Part shown: positions 46,268 to 60,000 of the stretch, piece after piece
Layout: the number at the start of each line of letters is the position of its first letter
How positions within the stretch are numbered: the stretch's first letter is position 1
Origin: Hypoxylon rubiginosum
Taxonomy: Eukaryota > Ascomycota > Sordariomycetes > Xylariales > Hypoxylaceae
NCBI GenBank assembly: GCA_902806565.1
Contig: CADCXA010000034.1
Location: 946,544 to 1,010,543, forward strand
Length of the DNA stretch: 64,000 nucleotides
Direction of reading: 5' to 3'
Program-made: the position numbers and the translations under genes
The notes under the pieces: model-generated
What the model was told of the DNA's origin: nothing
The model's input: only the letters and a program-made list of their open reading frames with translations
Databases searched by the model: none

Positions 46268-47203
46268 TCTGAGATAAAGATCTTAGAAAAATAGCTAAAT
46301 GGACTGCTTGATCTGCAAATTTAAGATATAGGTAAAGCTGCGAAGAAGCGAAGGTTCTAACGTACAGCTACCCTCTGGATACGACGCGAAACTTCAAGGT
46401 TCAAGTACTTATGTGAGTGACTGTCATAATTTGATCTTCTACTCGTCATTCACTTTGATTCCAGACCCTTGAATGCATTGTTTCGCGTTAGCAGCATCCA
46501 TTTCCGTCATAGTTGACACTGTATTTTCTACTTCACAGGGGGCTTTTTCAGAGTCGCAATGTTCATGTAACGACGAGGCCACATAAAAATAAGCTTCGTG
46601 CGGTCCCTGATCTACACGCGGGCAAATCTTGCGCTAGTTAATATTGGGAATGAGCAGATCTCGTTATTATAAAATAACGGGGAGTATATATTGATCAATG
46701 ACTTGTTGATTGTGCAATTTCATAGGTGGTTGGAGAGTCCCCTTTGTTCCGAGACTTCGTCGAAAACTACCCGGAACCTAAGGAAATAGAAGAATCATAG
46801 ATCCCCGACATAGATCCCAGACATAGATCCTAGACATAGCAAGATATACCAAAAGGAACCACTGTCCACTCAATCGAATCTGACGAATCTAATCTGATAC
46901 TATTGAGCACGTTTTCGTTCTTGGTTCCGCGTTAGTGGCATGCCACTGCACCTGTCAAACCTAAGGCACCTAATTATCCTGTAGTTAACCCCTTAACCGG
47001 AAAAAAATCAATGACTTCAAGACTCGAACAAAGTCATGTAGTTGGAATGACACGTAACATTCTTAGAAATTATTCTCGTAGCATTGCTAAGCGAAGACTT
47101 CTCACTTTGGCGCCCTACCCCATGAAGCCGATGCTGCTAGTTCTAAATTGATAGTATATTTTGCAAAGTGTTATTTCGACGCGAAGACGCCAACAGCCAT
47201 ACA
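46268..47203. promoter_or_regulatory. Divergent promoter between cyclase and O-methyltransferase genes
   Basis: 936 bases separate two divergent starts, an arrangement suited to co-regulation of the first two pathway steps. A 13-base tandem repeat lies at 46797-46839. I see no other reliable motif. Confidence 0.5.
46797..46839. repeat. 13-base tandem repeat in the cluster promoter
   Basis: ATAGATCCCCGAC, ATAGATCCCAGAC and ATAGATCCTAGAC follow each other, then a partial ATAG. Each unit carries a GATC core. It could be a regulatory repeat or a chance minisatellite. Confidence 0.75.
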
Positions 47204-48239
47204 ATGGGCGAACTCGAGAAAGTCTCATTTAAGGGGGAGGCATACAGGCCACAAGAGGAAACATACGTCAGTGCGCCGGGGACTCGAATTTGCACGCGCT
47301 GACGGACTACCTCTCATATAGTTCGATGATGGAAGGGAGATAGAACTACTCCATTTTGTATATGGCCATCCACGATTTGAGGAGATGCGAGGAAACCCCC
47401 AAAGAGTCCTGGACGCTATTGACGAGTATGGGAGGACTCGAAGATACCTCAGTATGTGTTTCCCCGTTGTACCCAGTTCTGAACTCCACCTTATGTGCTC
47501 GATCTCTAACCCACACACATAGTGAATATTGGCGAATACAAGTCGAAAACGATCATTAACCTAATTAAGAAAGAAAAACCTCGGACCATGGTCGAACTCG
47601 GCGGCTATGTTGGCTATTCGGCCATAGCCTTTGGTGCAGCACTTAGAGATGCCGGAGGAAAGCGATATTACAGCTTGGAGATGAACCCCGAATTTGCCGC
47701 TGTTATATCAATGCTTGCTGGCCTCGCAGGTTTGAGTGATATCGTGAAGGTAGTCGTTGGCTCTAGTTCCAGCTCTCTGGAACATCTATTCAGGGAAGGT
47801 GCAGTGAAACATATCGACCTGCTTTTCCTTGATCATTATAAGCCATCCTACACACCTGACTTAAAGCTCTGCGAGGAGCTTGGGATAGTATCAGTCAAGT
47901 CTGTCTATGCAGCAGATAACGGTAGGCCTTTGCACACATATGTGTAAGAATGATCCAGTTTGTTAACGTGATTTAGTGGTCAAACCAGGCAACCCGCCAT
48001 ATCTCGAATATGTCCGAAGCACCGTGGAAGAAAAGAGGGCGAGGCTTTCCAACGGGAACAAATCCGGCCCCAAGGGCAACCCGAACTTAATTTACGAGAG
48101 CCATTTCGTGGAGGGATGGGAGCCAAGCGGTGTGCCTGTACGTCTTCTGTTTCTCCATGTTTTTCTTCTAACTGTTATCGGAGCTGATATTATATAGGAT
48201 GCGATAGAAATCACTAAGTGCATCGGCATAGAAGCTTAA
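47204..48239 (+). CDS. COMT-like O-methyltransferase, mycosporine-cluster (MysB-role) candidate
   Basis: About 264 residues, five exons: 47204-47266, 47322-47451, 47523-47921, 47977-48137 and 48198-48239. Introns are 55-71 bases and all phases agree; the first donor is GTCAGT. The fold is that of catechol O-methyltransferase, a Mg- and SAM-dependent class I enzyme. Seen: FDDGREIELLHFVYGHPRFE, YLMNIGEYKSKTIINLI, SAM motif VELGGYVGYSAI (about 88-99), YYSLEMNPEFAAVI, IDLLFLDHYKPSYTPDLKLC and YAADNVVKPGNPPYLEYVRS. The Asp of FLDH and the Asp-Asn of AADN fit the COMT metal ligands. It ends DAIEITKCIGIEA. Divergent from the cyclase gene, it is the natural candidate to methylate demethyl-4-deoxygadusol to 4-deoxygadusol (inference). 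Confidence 0.93.
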
Positions 48240-48345
48240 TGGTAGGTTTATTCTGGGTATTAAATGGTACAGGCGTGACCGAGGCATTTTTTTGTTCTTA
48301 TTCGGGCTGGTTGCAAGATGGAATTATGAAGATGTAAAACGACCG

Positions 48346-48370
48346 TTGGCGGTTTACAAAAAACCGCCAA
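48346..48370. repeat. Perfect 10-base inverted repeat at right island border
   Basis: TTGGCGGTTT (48346-48355) and AAACCGCCAA (48361-48370) are exact reverse complements around a 5-base loop ACAAA. It starts 107 bases after the O-methyltransferase stop codon. It could form a hairpin in the transcript's 3' end or be a transposon-terminus relic. Confidence 0.85.
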
Positions 48371-48428
48371 AGTGACAAAAGTGCCAAGTCCGCCAAATCC
48401 GCCAAACCTGCCAAACCTGCAAAATGAG
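48371..48428 (-). repeat. Right island-border repeat, 9-base CCGCCAA-type units
   Basis: After the hairpin come related 9-base steps: GTCCGCCAA, ATCCGCCAA, ACCTGCCAA and ACCTGCAAA, preceded by weaker copies (GTGACAAAA, GTGCCAA). They are the reverse-orientation counterparts of the TTGGCGG units at 7469-7486 and stop exactly where AT-rich sequence begins. Confidence 0.7.
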
Positions 48429-48609
48429 CTAAAACCATAGTGTATATAACTCCTACATTGTATAAATACATTAAGTTCTTAATAAATTAATATACTTTAT
48501 TAATTTAAATTATAAAAAATATATAAATTAATAATAATATATAAAATATAATAAAAAAATTAAAATAAAAATTATTAATTATAATAATAGTTTAGTTATA
48601 ATATATTTT

Positions 48610-48850
48610 TAATTTAATAATAATTTAATAATAGTTTATTAATAACTAAATAATAATTTAATAATAACTAAATAATAGTTTAATAATAGTTAAATAATAA
48701 CTTAATAATAATTTAATAATTATTTAATAATAGTTTAATAATAATTTAATAATAATTTAATAATAACTTAATAATAATTTAATAATAATTTAATAATAAT
48801 TTAATAATAATTTAATAATAATTTAATAATAGTTTAATAATATTTTAATT
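48610..48850. repeat. Degenerate 12-base TAATAATTTAA tandem array
   Basis: The unit AATAATTTAATA repeats with small changes (AGTTTA, AACTTA, AGTTAA variants) for roughly 20 copies near the island edge of the right block. Confidence 0.7.
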
Positions 48851-51800
48851 ATAACCTAGTAATAATTAAATAATTACTATATTATAAAAAAAATAAATAA
48901 ATATATATTTTTTTAATGTTAATTAATATATTTATAAATTATATATTAAGTTTTTTTTATTTTATAAATTATTATTATAATTTTAATAGTTAATTAAAAC
49001 CTTAATTATATTATATTTTTTAACCTTATTTTTTATTATTTTATTTTATTGTTTTTTATTTAATTATAATATAATTAATATTAAAAATTTATATAAAATA
49101 AGCTTTATTTAATAATATTAATTATTAAGCTTTTTATTTAATTTTAATAAAAATTTTTTAATTTTATAAAAAATCTTTTATTTATATATATAAATATAAT
49201 TAATACGAGATTAAATATAATAAAAAAAAAAGTGAAAAACTTAAAAAATATAGCTTAAAATATAACTTTATATATAATTAAATATTTAAAATTAATTTTT
49301 AAAAAAAAAACAAGGTTATAAAATACTTATATATTAAAAATATAACTAGGTGATTTTTAGTTAAATATAATTATAAGAATTTATTACTTATTATTAAAAT
49401 TTTTATAAAACTAATTAATTTATAACTTTTTTTTATTTATAAAAAAGATTTATAAAAAGGTATAATAATTTTAATTTAAAATAATATATTAAAAATATTA
49501 TAAATAATTATATATAAATTATAAAATAAATATAATTTATATTTATAAATAGTTATTAAAATTTATTATTTAACCTTTAGCTTTTATTAGTTTATAAAAA
49601 AAACTTATAAAAAAACTTAGTTATTTTAAAATTAAAATATAAAAATTATAATTTTATATATTAGTTTATATATATTTAATATTTAATTATTTAATTAACT
49701 TATAGTTATTTAGTTTTTAAATATTTTTTTATATAAATAAATTAAATTAAATAAGCTTTTTTATATTAAGTTTTTATTATTATAATTTTAAAATAAATTG
49801 TTTAAATAAAAATAAATACTTTTTATAGTTATTAAAACTATAAAAAAAAAAATATAATTAAAAGAAGTTAAATATTAAATAATTACTTATAGTTATTATA
49901 ACTTATAATTATATAATTTTAAGGTATATATTTTAATAAAAATAAATAATAAATATTAATTTATATATATAATTATAAAATAATATATTTACGTTTATAT
50001 ATATATATATAAAAAAAAGTTGTTTTTATTTTTTATTTTTATATGTTTTTATTTTTCTCCTTTTTTTTTTCTTTTTTTAATTATTATATTTTTTTATTTT
50101 TTTTTTATTTACTTTTTCTTTATCTTTTATTATCTACCTATTTTATTTCTTTTTAGATTTTTTTTTTTCTTACTTTTATTATAATTTAATTAAATATATT
50201 TATTATAAGATATTTTATTTATCGTATAAATAAACCCTTTAAGAATTTTAAAATCCTAGATAATATATATTAAAATTAAAGATTTCTTTTTTTTTATTAT
50301 AAACATTATTATATATATAATTAATATAATAATATACTTTTTTTTTAACAACTTGCTTTATAAAATAAAAATATACTTTTATATTACGATTTTTTTTTAA
50401 ATGAATTTAATGAAATTTACCGATTATATTAATAAACGAAGTTTATTAAAAACTTTAAAATTTCTAATCCTTAAAAAAATATATATTGCTTTTATTACTA
50501 AATTAAAAATAATAATAATAAAAAGAATTTAATTAAATATTAAAAAGTTAAGTTAAAACATTTATTAAATTTTTTTAAAATAATAAAAATATTATTTTAT
50601 AAAAAAGTATTAATATTATATTAAAAGCCATTAAATTAAATGGTTTAATGTTTTTAATTTATTTATTAAAACTTAAGTTAAAACTTAAATAATAATAATT
50701 AATATATATTATTTAATATAAATAGTTATTTTATTTAATTATAATCTTAATTAATATTAAGTGTTATTAACTTATAGTAAATAACATATATTATTTTAAA
50801 GATTTTTCTAGGAGATTTTTTAATTTTTTTTTTATTAAAACCGATTTTGTTTTAATTATTTTATTTATTAAAAATACGCCCTTTTTAAAAAAAAGTTAAA
50901 CCCTTTTTTTAATATAAAATTTAAATAAGTTATAAAAACTTACTTTTTTTTAATAAAAATTATTTTTATAATCGGCGTTATTTTTTAAAACTTATAATTT
51001 AATAAATTTAATTTTAATATTTATTAATTATAGTTTAACAATTAATAAACTTAAGCTTATATTATTTTTTTTATTTACCTACGTTTTATAAAAAGGATTT
51101 TTCCTTAAAATTAAAAACTGTTATTAATTTAATTAAAAACTTTAAAACGTTTAGTTTAATATTAAATTTTATATAAATTTTAACTTTTTTACTAGTAATA
51201 TAAACTAAGGTGAAATAAAAATAAAATAAAAAATAAAATAAAAATAAAATAAAAAGTAAAATAAAAAATGTTTATATTTTATTTTTATATTTTAATTTAA
51301 TTATAATTAATTATTTCTTATAAAATTAAAAGAAAAAATATTAATAATATTTTTTTAATATTTATTTAAATATATATTTATATAGTTAATTATAATATAC
51401 GTTTTTTTTCTAACTAACTTCCTATCTTATTTATTTTTTTTATAATAAAATATATTATTATAACATATTTTAAAAGTATTAATTAAAAAGATATAAATTA
51501 TATTTTTTTTTATTTATTAAGTTTTTTTACTTTTCACTTAATTTTTTTATTTATTACTTTATTTTTAAAAAGTTTTATATACCTTTTTTAGTTTTAATTA
51601 TTCTCCTTATTTTTAATTAACATATATTATTATATTTTAATATTTATATAAACTTTATTAAAATTTATTATTAATTAAAATTAGTTTTTTATTATTATAT
51701 ATTATTTATTTTTATAATAATCTTATTAAATAAATATATATAATTTTATTAAAACTTATATAAAATATAAAAAAGTTTATAAATAGTTTAAAATAATTTT

Positions 51801-54800
51801 TAATTTTTATATAAATAAATTTAATTATATATATTAATTATATTATTCTTTAAAATATTATTAGCTTTTAAAAAAAAATTAATTTAAATATATTTTACTA
51901 GTTTAAATATATTTAAAAATCTAAAACTAATATAAATAAAAGGTTTAGTTAATAGTTATCGGAATTTAATAATTTTTCTTAATTACTTTTAACCTTAAAC
52001 TAATAGTTTTTATATTTTTTTTATAAAATATAATTAGATTTTATTAAATATTATAAAGCTTAATTATATAATAATAAATTATTATAAACCGATATTTATA
52101 ATATCGGTGTTATAAATAAATAATATGGCTTTTATAATATATTTTATTAGTTTAATAATATTTTTTATTAATAATTTAACTTGTTTTTATATTTTAAAAA
52201 AAAAAGATTTATTTTATATTTAATTATTAATATTTAAAACAATAATAAGTATTTAATTTATAACGATTTTTAATTTTTTTAACTTTTTTTCAAGGAAAAT
52301 AATAATAGGTTTTTATTTTATTATAAGTTTAATGTTTTTATTAAATACCGGTAATAAAATACTATAAGTTAATATTAATATAAAAATAACTATAAATATA
52401 TTATTTACTTTTAATTATTTTATAGTGGTTATTATAAAAGTTAAATATTATTACTTAAATTTAAATTTTTACTATATATTTAATTAATAAAAGTATTTTT
52501 TTCTATTATTATTATAATAATAATTAATATATATATTATTTAGATATTAAAATAAAATAATATAATATTAAAATATATTATTTTTTATTTAATATTAAAT
52601 ATAGTTTTATTTTAAAAATAAAATATTATTATATATTTATATATAAGTAACTAAAAGTAATTAAAATCTTAATTAACTTAAAAAACCTTTTTTAATTTAC
52701 CTTTATAATTAATGGTTAATGTTATATTTAACTTAATTTTTTTAAAGTAATAATTTTAATTTATATATTATATATTTAAAATAATAGTTTATTTTAAAAA
52801 AACTTATTAAATTATTAATAAGGTTTATATATTAAGATATAAAACTTTAAATATATTTTTATTTATTATTATTTAAATAATAATAATGTTAATTTTTATA
52901 TTTTTAATCCTAATTAAAACTTATTATATAAACTTGTTTAATTTTATATTATTTATTAATAAAAGCTAATTATTATATTTATTAATATATAAAATATATT
53001 AAAACAAATAAAATAAAGTTAAAAAATAGTTTATTTATATTTAATTTAAAGTTATAAAAAGGTTTTAATTAAGTTTAAAAAAGTTAAAATAAGTTATATT
53101 AAATGTTAGTTAGTTATATAAATTAAAGTTAATATATTTATTATTATTATTATTATTAATTTTATTTTTATTTATTAGTTTTTATAACTGTTTTTTTAAT
53201 TTAATAATAATGGTTATTATAATAAGAACTTAATAAATAAATTATATTTATAATAAGAAACTAAAGAAAATAAAATTAAAAAAGTTTTTAAAAATTAAAA
53301 AACCTATTAAAACTAAGGGATTTTTTTTAAAGTTTAAAAAAGGCGAAAAAACCTTTTAATATTATATAAAAAAAGTTAATAAACTTAAGTTAATCGGAAA
53401 TTAATGTTAGTTAAATCGCGTGTTAATATTATTTAAAAAAAAAAAAAAAAAAACATTTAAATACTATATAAAATTAAATACACACTATATTTAAAAAGTT
53501 ATAAAATATAAAAAAGTTAAAGAAAAAATATAAATAAGTTTAAAGAAACTATATAATTTTTAAAAATAAATATAAACGCATTTTTAGTATTTTTTATTAT
53601 TTATAAAAAACGTTAAAAATATATTTATATTTTTTAATAAAAGATTATTATAATATAACTTAAAAATAATATTTAATAAATTATTTAATTTTTATTTAAT
53701 ATTATAAATATTAAAACCACTTATATAAATATTTTACGTTTTTATTAAACGTTAATTTTTAATAAATATTATATTTATTATAACTTTAATTTTAAAATTA
53801 TTTTTAGTTTATAATATTAAAATCTTTTTTTTTTTACGATAAATTTATTTCATATTTTATATAAGTTTTTATTAGATTTTTACTTTAAAAAGTTTATATA
53901 ACCGGTGAATATTATTAATATTAAAATTACTAAATTAAAATCTAATTAATTTAATTTTATTATAAAATTAATAATCAATATTAAATATCCTGGTTATTTT
54001 AAATATATAAAACCATTTTTATTTTTCTTTGTTTTAAATTATAATAATATTAATTATAATTTTATAATATATATTTATTATATTATAATTAAAAATATTT
54101 AACCTTATAATAATATATTTAATAAAAATATTTTATATTTTTTATATTTTAAAAACCTTTAAAATATTAATTTTATTTTAGTTATTATATTATTAGTAAT
54201 TAATAATATTATTATTTAAAAAACCTGTTATTTTTATATTCTTAGTTATATAAGTTTATTTTTATATTTATTTTATATTTTTAGGTTTTAATTATAATAA
54301 ATTTAAAGTTATATATTATAATATTTTTTTTTAATAATTAGTAGTTTTTTTATATTTTTAATACTTTTTTATTATATTTTATTATATTTTTAAATAGTAT
54401 TTTTATTAACTTTTTTAATATATTAATAAAAACCGTTTTAATATCTTTTTTCTTTTACCGCTTAATAAGCTGTTATTATATTTATATTTATCTTTTTATT
54501 AATTAATTTAATTGGTTATATAATTATTATTAACTGTAATAAAACCTACTAGGTTATATAATATAATATAAAAATAAAAATAATATATTTAATATTAAAA
54601 AAAACTAAGTTATAATTTAATGTTAATTATATAAAATAATACGTGAAAATACCAGGCGATAATAAACTTATTAATAATTTAAATAATATGTTTTTTTTTT
54701 ATAATAATATCCATTATATACTTAATTATAAAAAGCTTATTATTATTTTAAAAAAACTAGATAATTAATATATTTTTATCTTTAAGGTTATTAAATTAAA

Positions 54801-56934
54801 TATAAAATATTTATATAATATATATATAATATATTATAATTATATTTATTAAGATTTTTTAAATATTAAAATTAAGTTTCTTTTTAATTGTTTTATATAA
54901 AATATCTTTTATTTAAAAATTATATATATTATTTTTATATCATATTTCCATTATCTAATATAAGTTTATAATAATAATAAAAATATATATAAAATTTAAA
55001 ATAAATTTATATTAAAATTTAAAAAAAGTTATAATTAGTTTATAAATAAAAATAATAAATATATATATAGTTTAAATTTAATTAATAATAATAATTATTT
55101 TATTTAAAGCGATAAGATATTAACGTTTAATAAATTTAAGTTTAAATTTAATAATTATTAAGAATATTTATATAGCTTAAATACTTATAAAAAGCGTTTT
55201 TTTAGCTTAAAAAATAACAAGAATTATAAAAAATATAAATAAGTTTAAAAATATAATAATAAGTTTAATAATATTAATATTAAAGTGAATATAAATTTTA
55301 ATATTATTTACTTTATATTTAATAATATTATAAATAAGTTTTAAAAGCTAAATAAAAATGTTACTTTTCTTAGTTATAATACTTTAAAAAAAAAGAATAT
55401 ATAAAAAAAAATATATTCTTAAGGTTTTATTTTAATAAATTAAATTTAAAAAGATAAATCATATATATAACTTTTTATAAAATTTAAATTTATTAGTTAA
55501 AATACTATATATTAAATATAATTAAATAAATAACTATTATATTAAAAAAGTTTTAAAATAATATATAATTAATATAAATATATATATAAAATTATTTTTA
55601 TATTAATTAATATAACTAATAAATATAATAAATATAGTAATTAATAACCTTTAATTAATTACTGTTTATAGTAATTATAACATTTATTATTATAAGAAAA
55701 AAAAGCCACTAATAAGTAAACTAATAATAATAAAAACTATATAAATTTATATAAAAATTAAAATAAATTAATATAATTTTTAATATAAATAAGTTTTTAA
55801 TAAATATATAAGTAAATTAATTTATTATATTAATATTTAGTTTATTTATATAAAAAGTATTTATTTAAATTAAAAATAAATATATTTATATTTTTTAATT
55901 TAATATTTAATTATTCACTGTTTATTAAACGGTATAAATAAGTTATATTTTTTTCTTTTAAGTTTCTTAATAATAATTATTAAGCTTTTATTTAACTATT
56001 ATTATTAAGTTATTATTAACTTATTTTCTAACCTTTATTTAATTATTATTAATTTAACTTTTATATTTTTAATAACCTTATTATTTTTACCAGTTATTAA
56101 ACCACTTTTAAAGCTATTATCACTATTTTTAATAATATTAACCTTAGCTTTATTATCTTTAACTTTAGTTTTAATTTCTAATAAAAATAATAAACCTGTA
56201 AAATAATGATTATTATTATTTTTAAATTTATTATTATTTATTATAATATTTAACTATTAAAAAACTATTAATTAATCGCTTAATTAAATAATAATTATAT
56301 TAAACTTATTTTAACTATTTATTAACATATAATTAATATTATTTATTAAACATAGCTTAATAATAAAATTTATTAGTATTATTAATACTTAAAAATATAA
56401 AAAATTACTAGATTTAAGCCTTTTTAATTTAATAAAATTAATATTACGATTAATTTTAACTAAATTATTATTCGGCGTTAATTAAAAACTAATAATATAG
56501 TTATTATAATTAATTTTATTTAAGTTATTATTTAACGCTAGTTAAATTTATATTTAAAATATTAATACTTAATTAAACGTTAAAATTATTTTATTTTTAT
56601 TACTTTTTTTCTTTTTTTTAATCTTTATTTTTTTAAGTATTTTAACACAGTGTAATAACCGTTATTTTTTAACTATTTAAATGGTAAATTTATTACTTTT
56701 TAAATATTTAAATAAGGTATTATTTATCTTAAATATATAAAACTTATTTAATAATAAAAAGTTTTTTTTTATTATATTATAAAAGTTTTATTTATATATT
56801 TAATTTATTAACTAACTAATATAAAACTAGGAATATAAATACCCTTATATTTTAATTTTAAATTAATTTATAATTAAATTTATTATAATAACTTTAAGTT
56901 TTTATAAATTATAATTAATTAATATTAGTAAGTT

Positions 56935-57010
56935 AAATTAAATAATAATTAAATAATAGTTAAATAATAGTTAAATAATAGTTTAATAATAGTTTAATAA
57001 TAGTTTATTT
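56935..57010. repeat. Second copy of the 12-base TAATAATAGTTAA array
   Basis: Units such as TAATAGTTAAA and TAATAGTTTAA repeat about six times. The sequence matches the family at 48610-48850, and another short run occurs near 57735-57780. Confidence 0.6.
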
Positions 57011-60000
57011 AAACTTATAATGAAATTATATATTATATTAACCTTTTATAAAAATAAATTTATATAAAATACTATATTATTTAATTAATATTTATTTTAT
57101 TAATATTTAAAAAATATTTTACAAGTTTTTAATAATAAATTTCTTAGTTAATATAAAAAAAGTTAACAATAAATTAATTATATTTATTAACTGTTATTTA
57201 ATTTTAATTAAGTTATTATTTAATTGTAATTTATACACTTACTTTAATATAAAAATTACGTTAATATTTTTAAAATTATAATTATTAATTAAAATTTTTT
57301 ATATAATTATTAATATATTTATATTTCCTTTAATTTTAAAAATAATATTATATATAATATTAAATTTAAATATAGTTTTAATTATATATCTTATAATTTA
57401 TTAATTTTTAAACGTTAATTAAACTTTAATTTAACTTATATATTATTATTATATTAAAAAATTAAAACTTAATTATTAAAAAATATTATAATAATTAATA
57501 TATTATTTATTACTAGGTTATTATAATATTTACTGGTATTTTAACCTATAAATATATTTAAAAGTTTATAACTTTTTTTAATACACTTTTTTTACTTTAA
57601 AAAACCAATTAAATATTATTAATTAATAGTAAAATTAATATTAACTAATCTATAAAAACTTAACTAATAAAATTTTTATTTAAAATAAATCTTATTTTTA
57701 TTAATTATAGTTAAAAAACAACTAAACTAACATTAAATAATAGTTTAATAATAATTATATAATAATTTAATAATAATTTAAAAGGTTTTAAATATCATGG
57801 AAATATTTATAATTAAAATAAAGGTTTTAAATAATTAAAATACTTTTTACGTTTATTAATTTTATTAATATTTGGTTTTTAAGTATATAAAAATTAATAT
57901 ATATATTAAAAAAAAATACTATATTATTTTTATTATTATTAGTTTTAATAAATGGTTTAAATGTTATTATTTTAATATACTAGAAATATTTATAATATAT
58001 TTTTAAAATTATAAATTAAATGTTAATATATTAAGCTTTTATTAAATAAAAAAATATATTAAAAGTAAAAAGTAATTTATATTAAAATATAATAAATTTA
58101 TAATTATTTTTAAACTATATTTAAATTATTAGTAAGTTATTATTAAACCGTTATTTAATTATTATTAAGTTATTTTTATTAAATATTATTATAAATAACA
58201 GTTTTATTTTTTATATTATTTATTTATATTATATTACGTATTTATTATTATATATATTTATTAATTATAAATATTAGTTTTAAATACTATTATTTTATTT
58301 ATTTTAAAGCTATTTATTACTTTTAAATATTACTTTTCTTTTATTATTAAATTAATAGTTTTATTTTTAGTTTTTACATTGTTATATAGTATTATTATTT
58401 ATATATAACTAAAAAATAATCTGTTTATTTAGTTAAAATTATTATTTAATAATAATTAACCTTATTTATTTTAATTAGTTAAATAATTATAAATTTATAA
58501 TAAAAATATATATAAAATTAATTTACCAAGTTTTTTAAATATCGTGAACCTTATTTAAATTTTTATATTTATTTAATTTATTATATATATATGTTATTTT
58601 TAAATCCTAAATTTATTTTTTATATACTTATTTAATAATTATACCAGTAATTCGCCGTTATATTATTACGTTGTTTTTTTTAATAAATTTATATTAATAT
58701 TTATAACTATATATTAATATTACCCTAGTTACCCTAGTTTAAAACCAATATTAAATCTTAATATTTTTAATAATAATAATATTTATTATATTATAATATA
58801 TTATACTATATATATAATAATTAAAAATATTTAAACTTTTAATAAAAAAAAAATATAAATAAACTTTAATAAAATATTTTTTTCTTTAAAATTTTAACGC
58901 TAGCTTCTATAAATATATTTAAAAACAATATCTTATTTATAAATTATTATTATTTTTATATTTTAAGTTATAAACAAAAAAATTATATATATTAATATTA
59001 TAATTTTATATAAATAATATCCTTTAGTTATTATTTATAGTTTTATTAATTAACTTAAAAATATAAAATATTAATATTAAAAAGTTAATTAATTAATAAT
59101 AATATAATAATATAAAATAATAAATTAATATAAGTTTATTTAAAATCTAAAAATATAATATTTAATTTAATATAATAATAATTACTTATAAATTATTATT
59201 ATTTATAAAAAAGTTTTTAATAATATTTAAGTTTTATTACTTTTATATATTAATTAATATTATATTTATTAAAAATAAAAATTATTTTTAGATTTTCTTA
59301 AAAATGGTAATAATTATTATTATTATTATTCGGCGTTTTTAAATTTTATTAATAAGTTTAATTAGCGATAAACTAGTTTTTTATTTATAAGTATATATAT
59401 TATATATTAATAATTAATTAATTATAATAGTTTTATTAAATTTTAAAATGGTTTTTAAAATATTAATAATATTAATCTTACTTAATTTTAATTTTATTTT
59501 AAAGTTAAAATTTATTTTTATTATTAATATATTATTATTTTTTATAATAAAATACTTTTAAGTTTAAAAAATAAGTTTATTTATTTAATAATTAATAAAT
59601 ATTTTTTAAATTAAAAATAAATTAAAATCGTTATTATTAACTAATTTAAAAATTCTTTTTTATATTGGCTTTTTTAATAAGGTGTATATTATATTAAAGT
59701 AACTATAACTTTTATTAATATAATTAACGGTTTTATTTAAATTAAATAAAACCTTTTAATAAATATTAATAAAAATATATATATTAAGTTATTACGTGAT
59801 ATATTATTTTATTTTTAAATTTAAAAGTTAATAATTAAAGTTAGTTTAATATAAATAGTTAATTTAATAAAAATAATTAACTTAAAAATAACTAGTTTAA
59901 TAATAGTTAGTTTAAAAATAACTAGCTTAAAAAAATTAACGTTTCTAGCGTAAATATAATAAAAAATAAAAGATAATAAACTTTTTATAGTTTATAAATA

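Larger units (their letters stand above)
38024..48239. other. Candidate mycosporine-type biosynthetic gene cluster with reductive A-T-R enzyme
   Basis: Four enzyme genes lie within about 10 kb: A-T-R reductase, ATP-grasp ligase and DDGS-type cyclase on the reverse strand, and the O-methyltransferase divergent from the cyclase. Cyclase, methyltransferase and ATP-grasp are the known first three steps to a mycosporine. Bacterial clusters add a D-Ala-D-Ala ligase-like enzyme or an A-T-thioesterase enzyme; this one has A-T-R instead. No glycosyltransferase or dedicated transporter gene is seen inside the set. Confidence 0.75.

Noticed and set aside
7400..48430. Starship-type giant transposon
   Set aside because: No DUF3435 tyrosine-recombinase (captain) gene is seen at either end; most island genes look like housekeeping genes.
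7400..48430. tRNA or rRNA genes in the island
   Set aside because: I looked for the T-loop GGTTCGAxTC box with a pairing acceptor stem and found none that fold convincingly by eye; a tRNAscan-type run would settle this.
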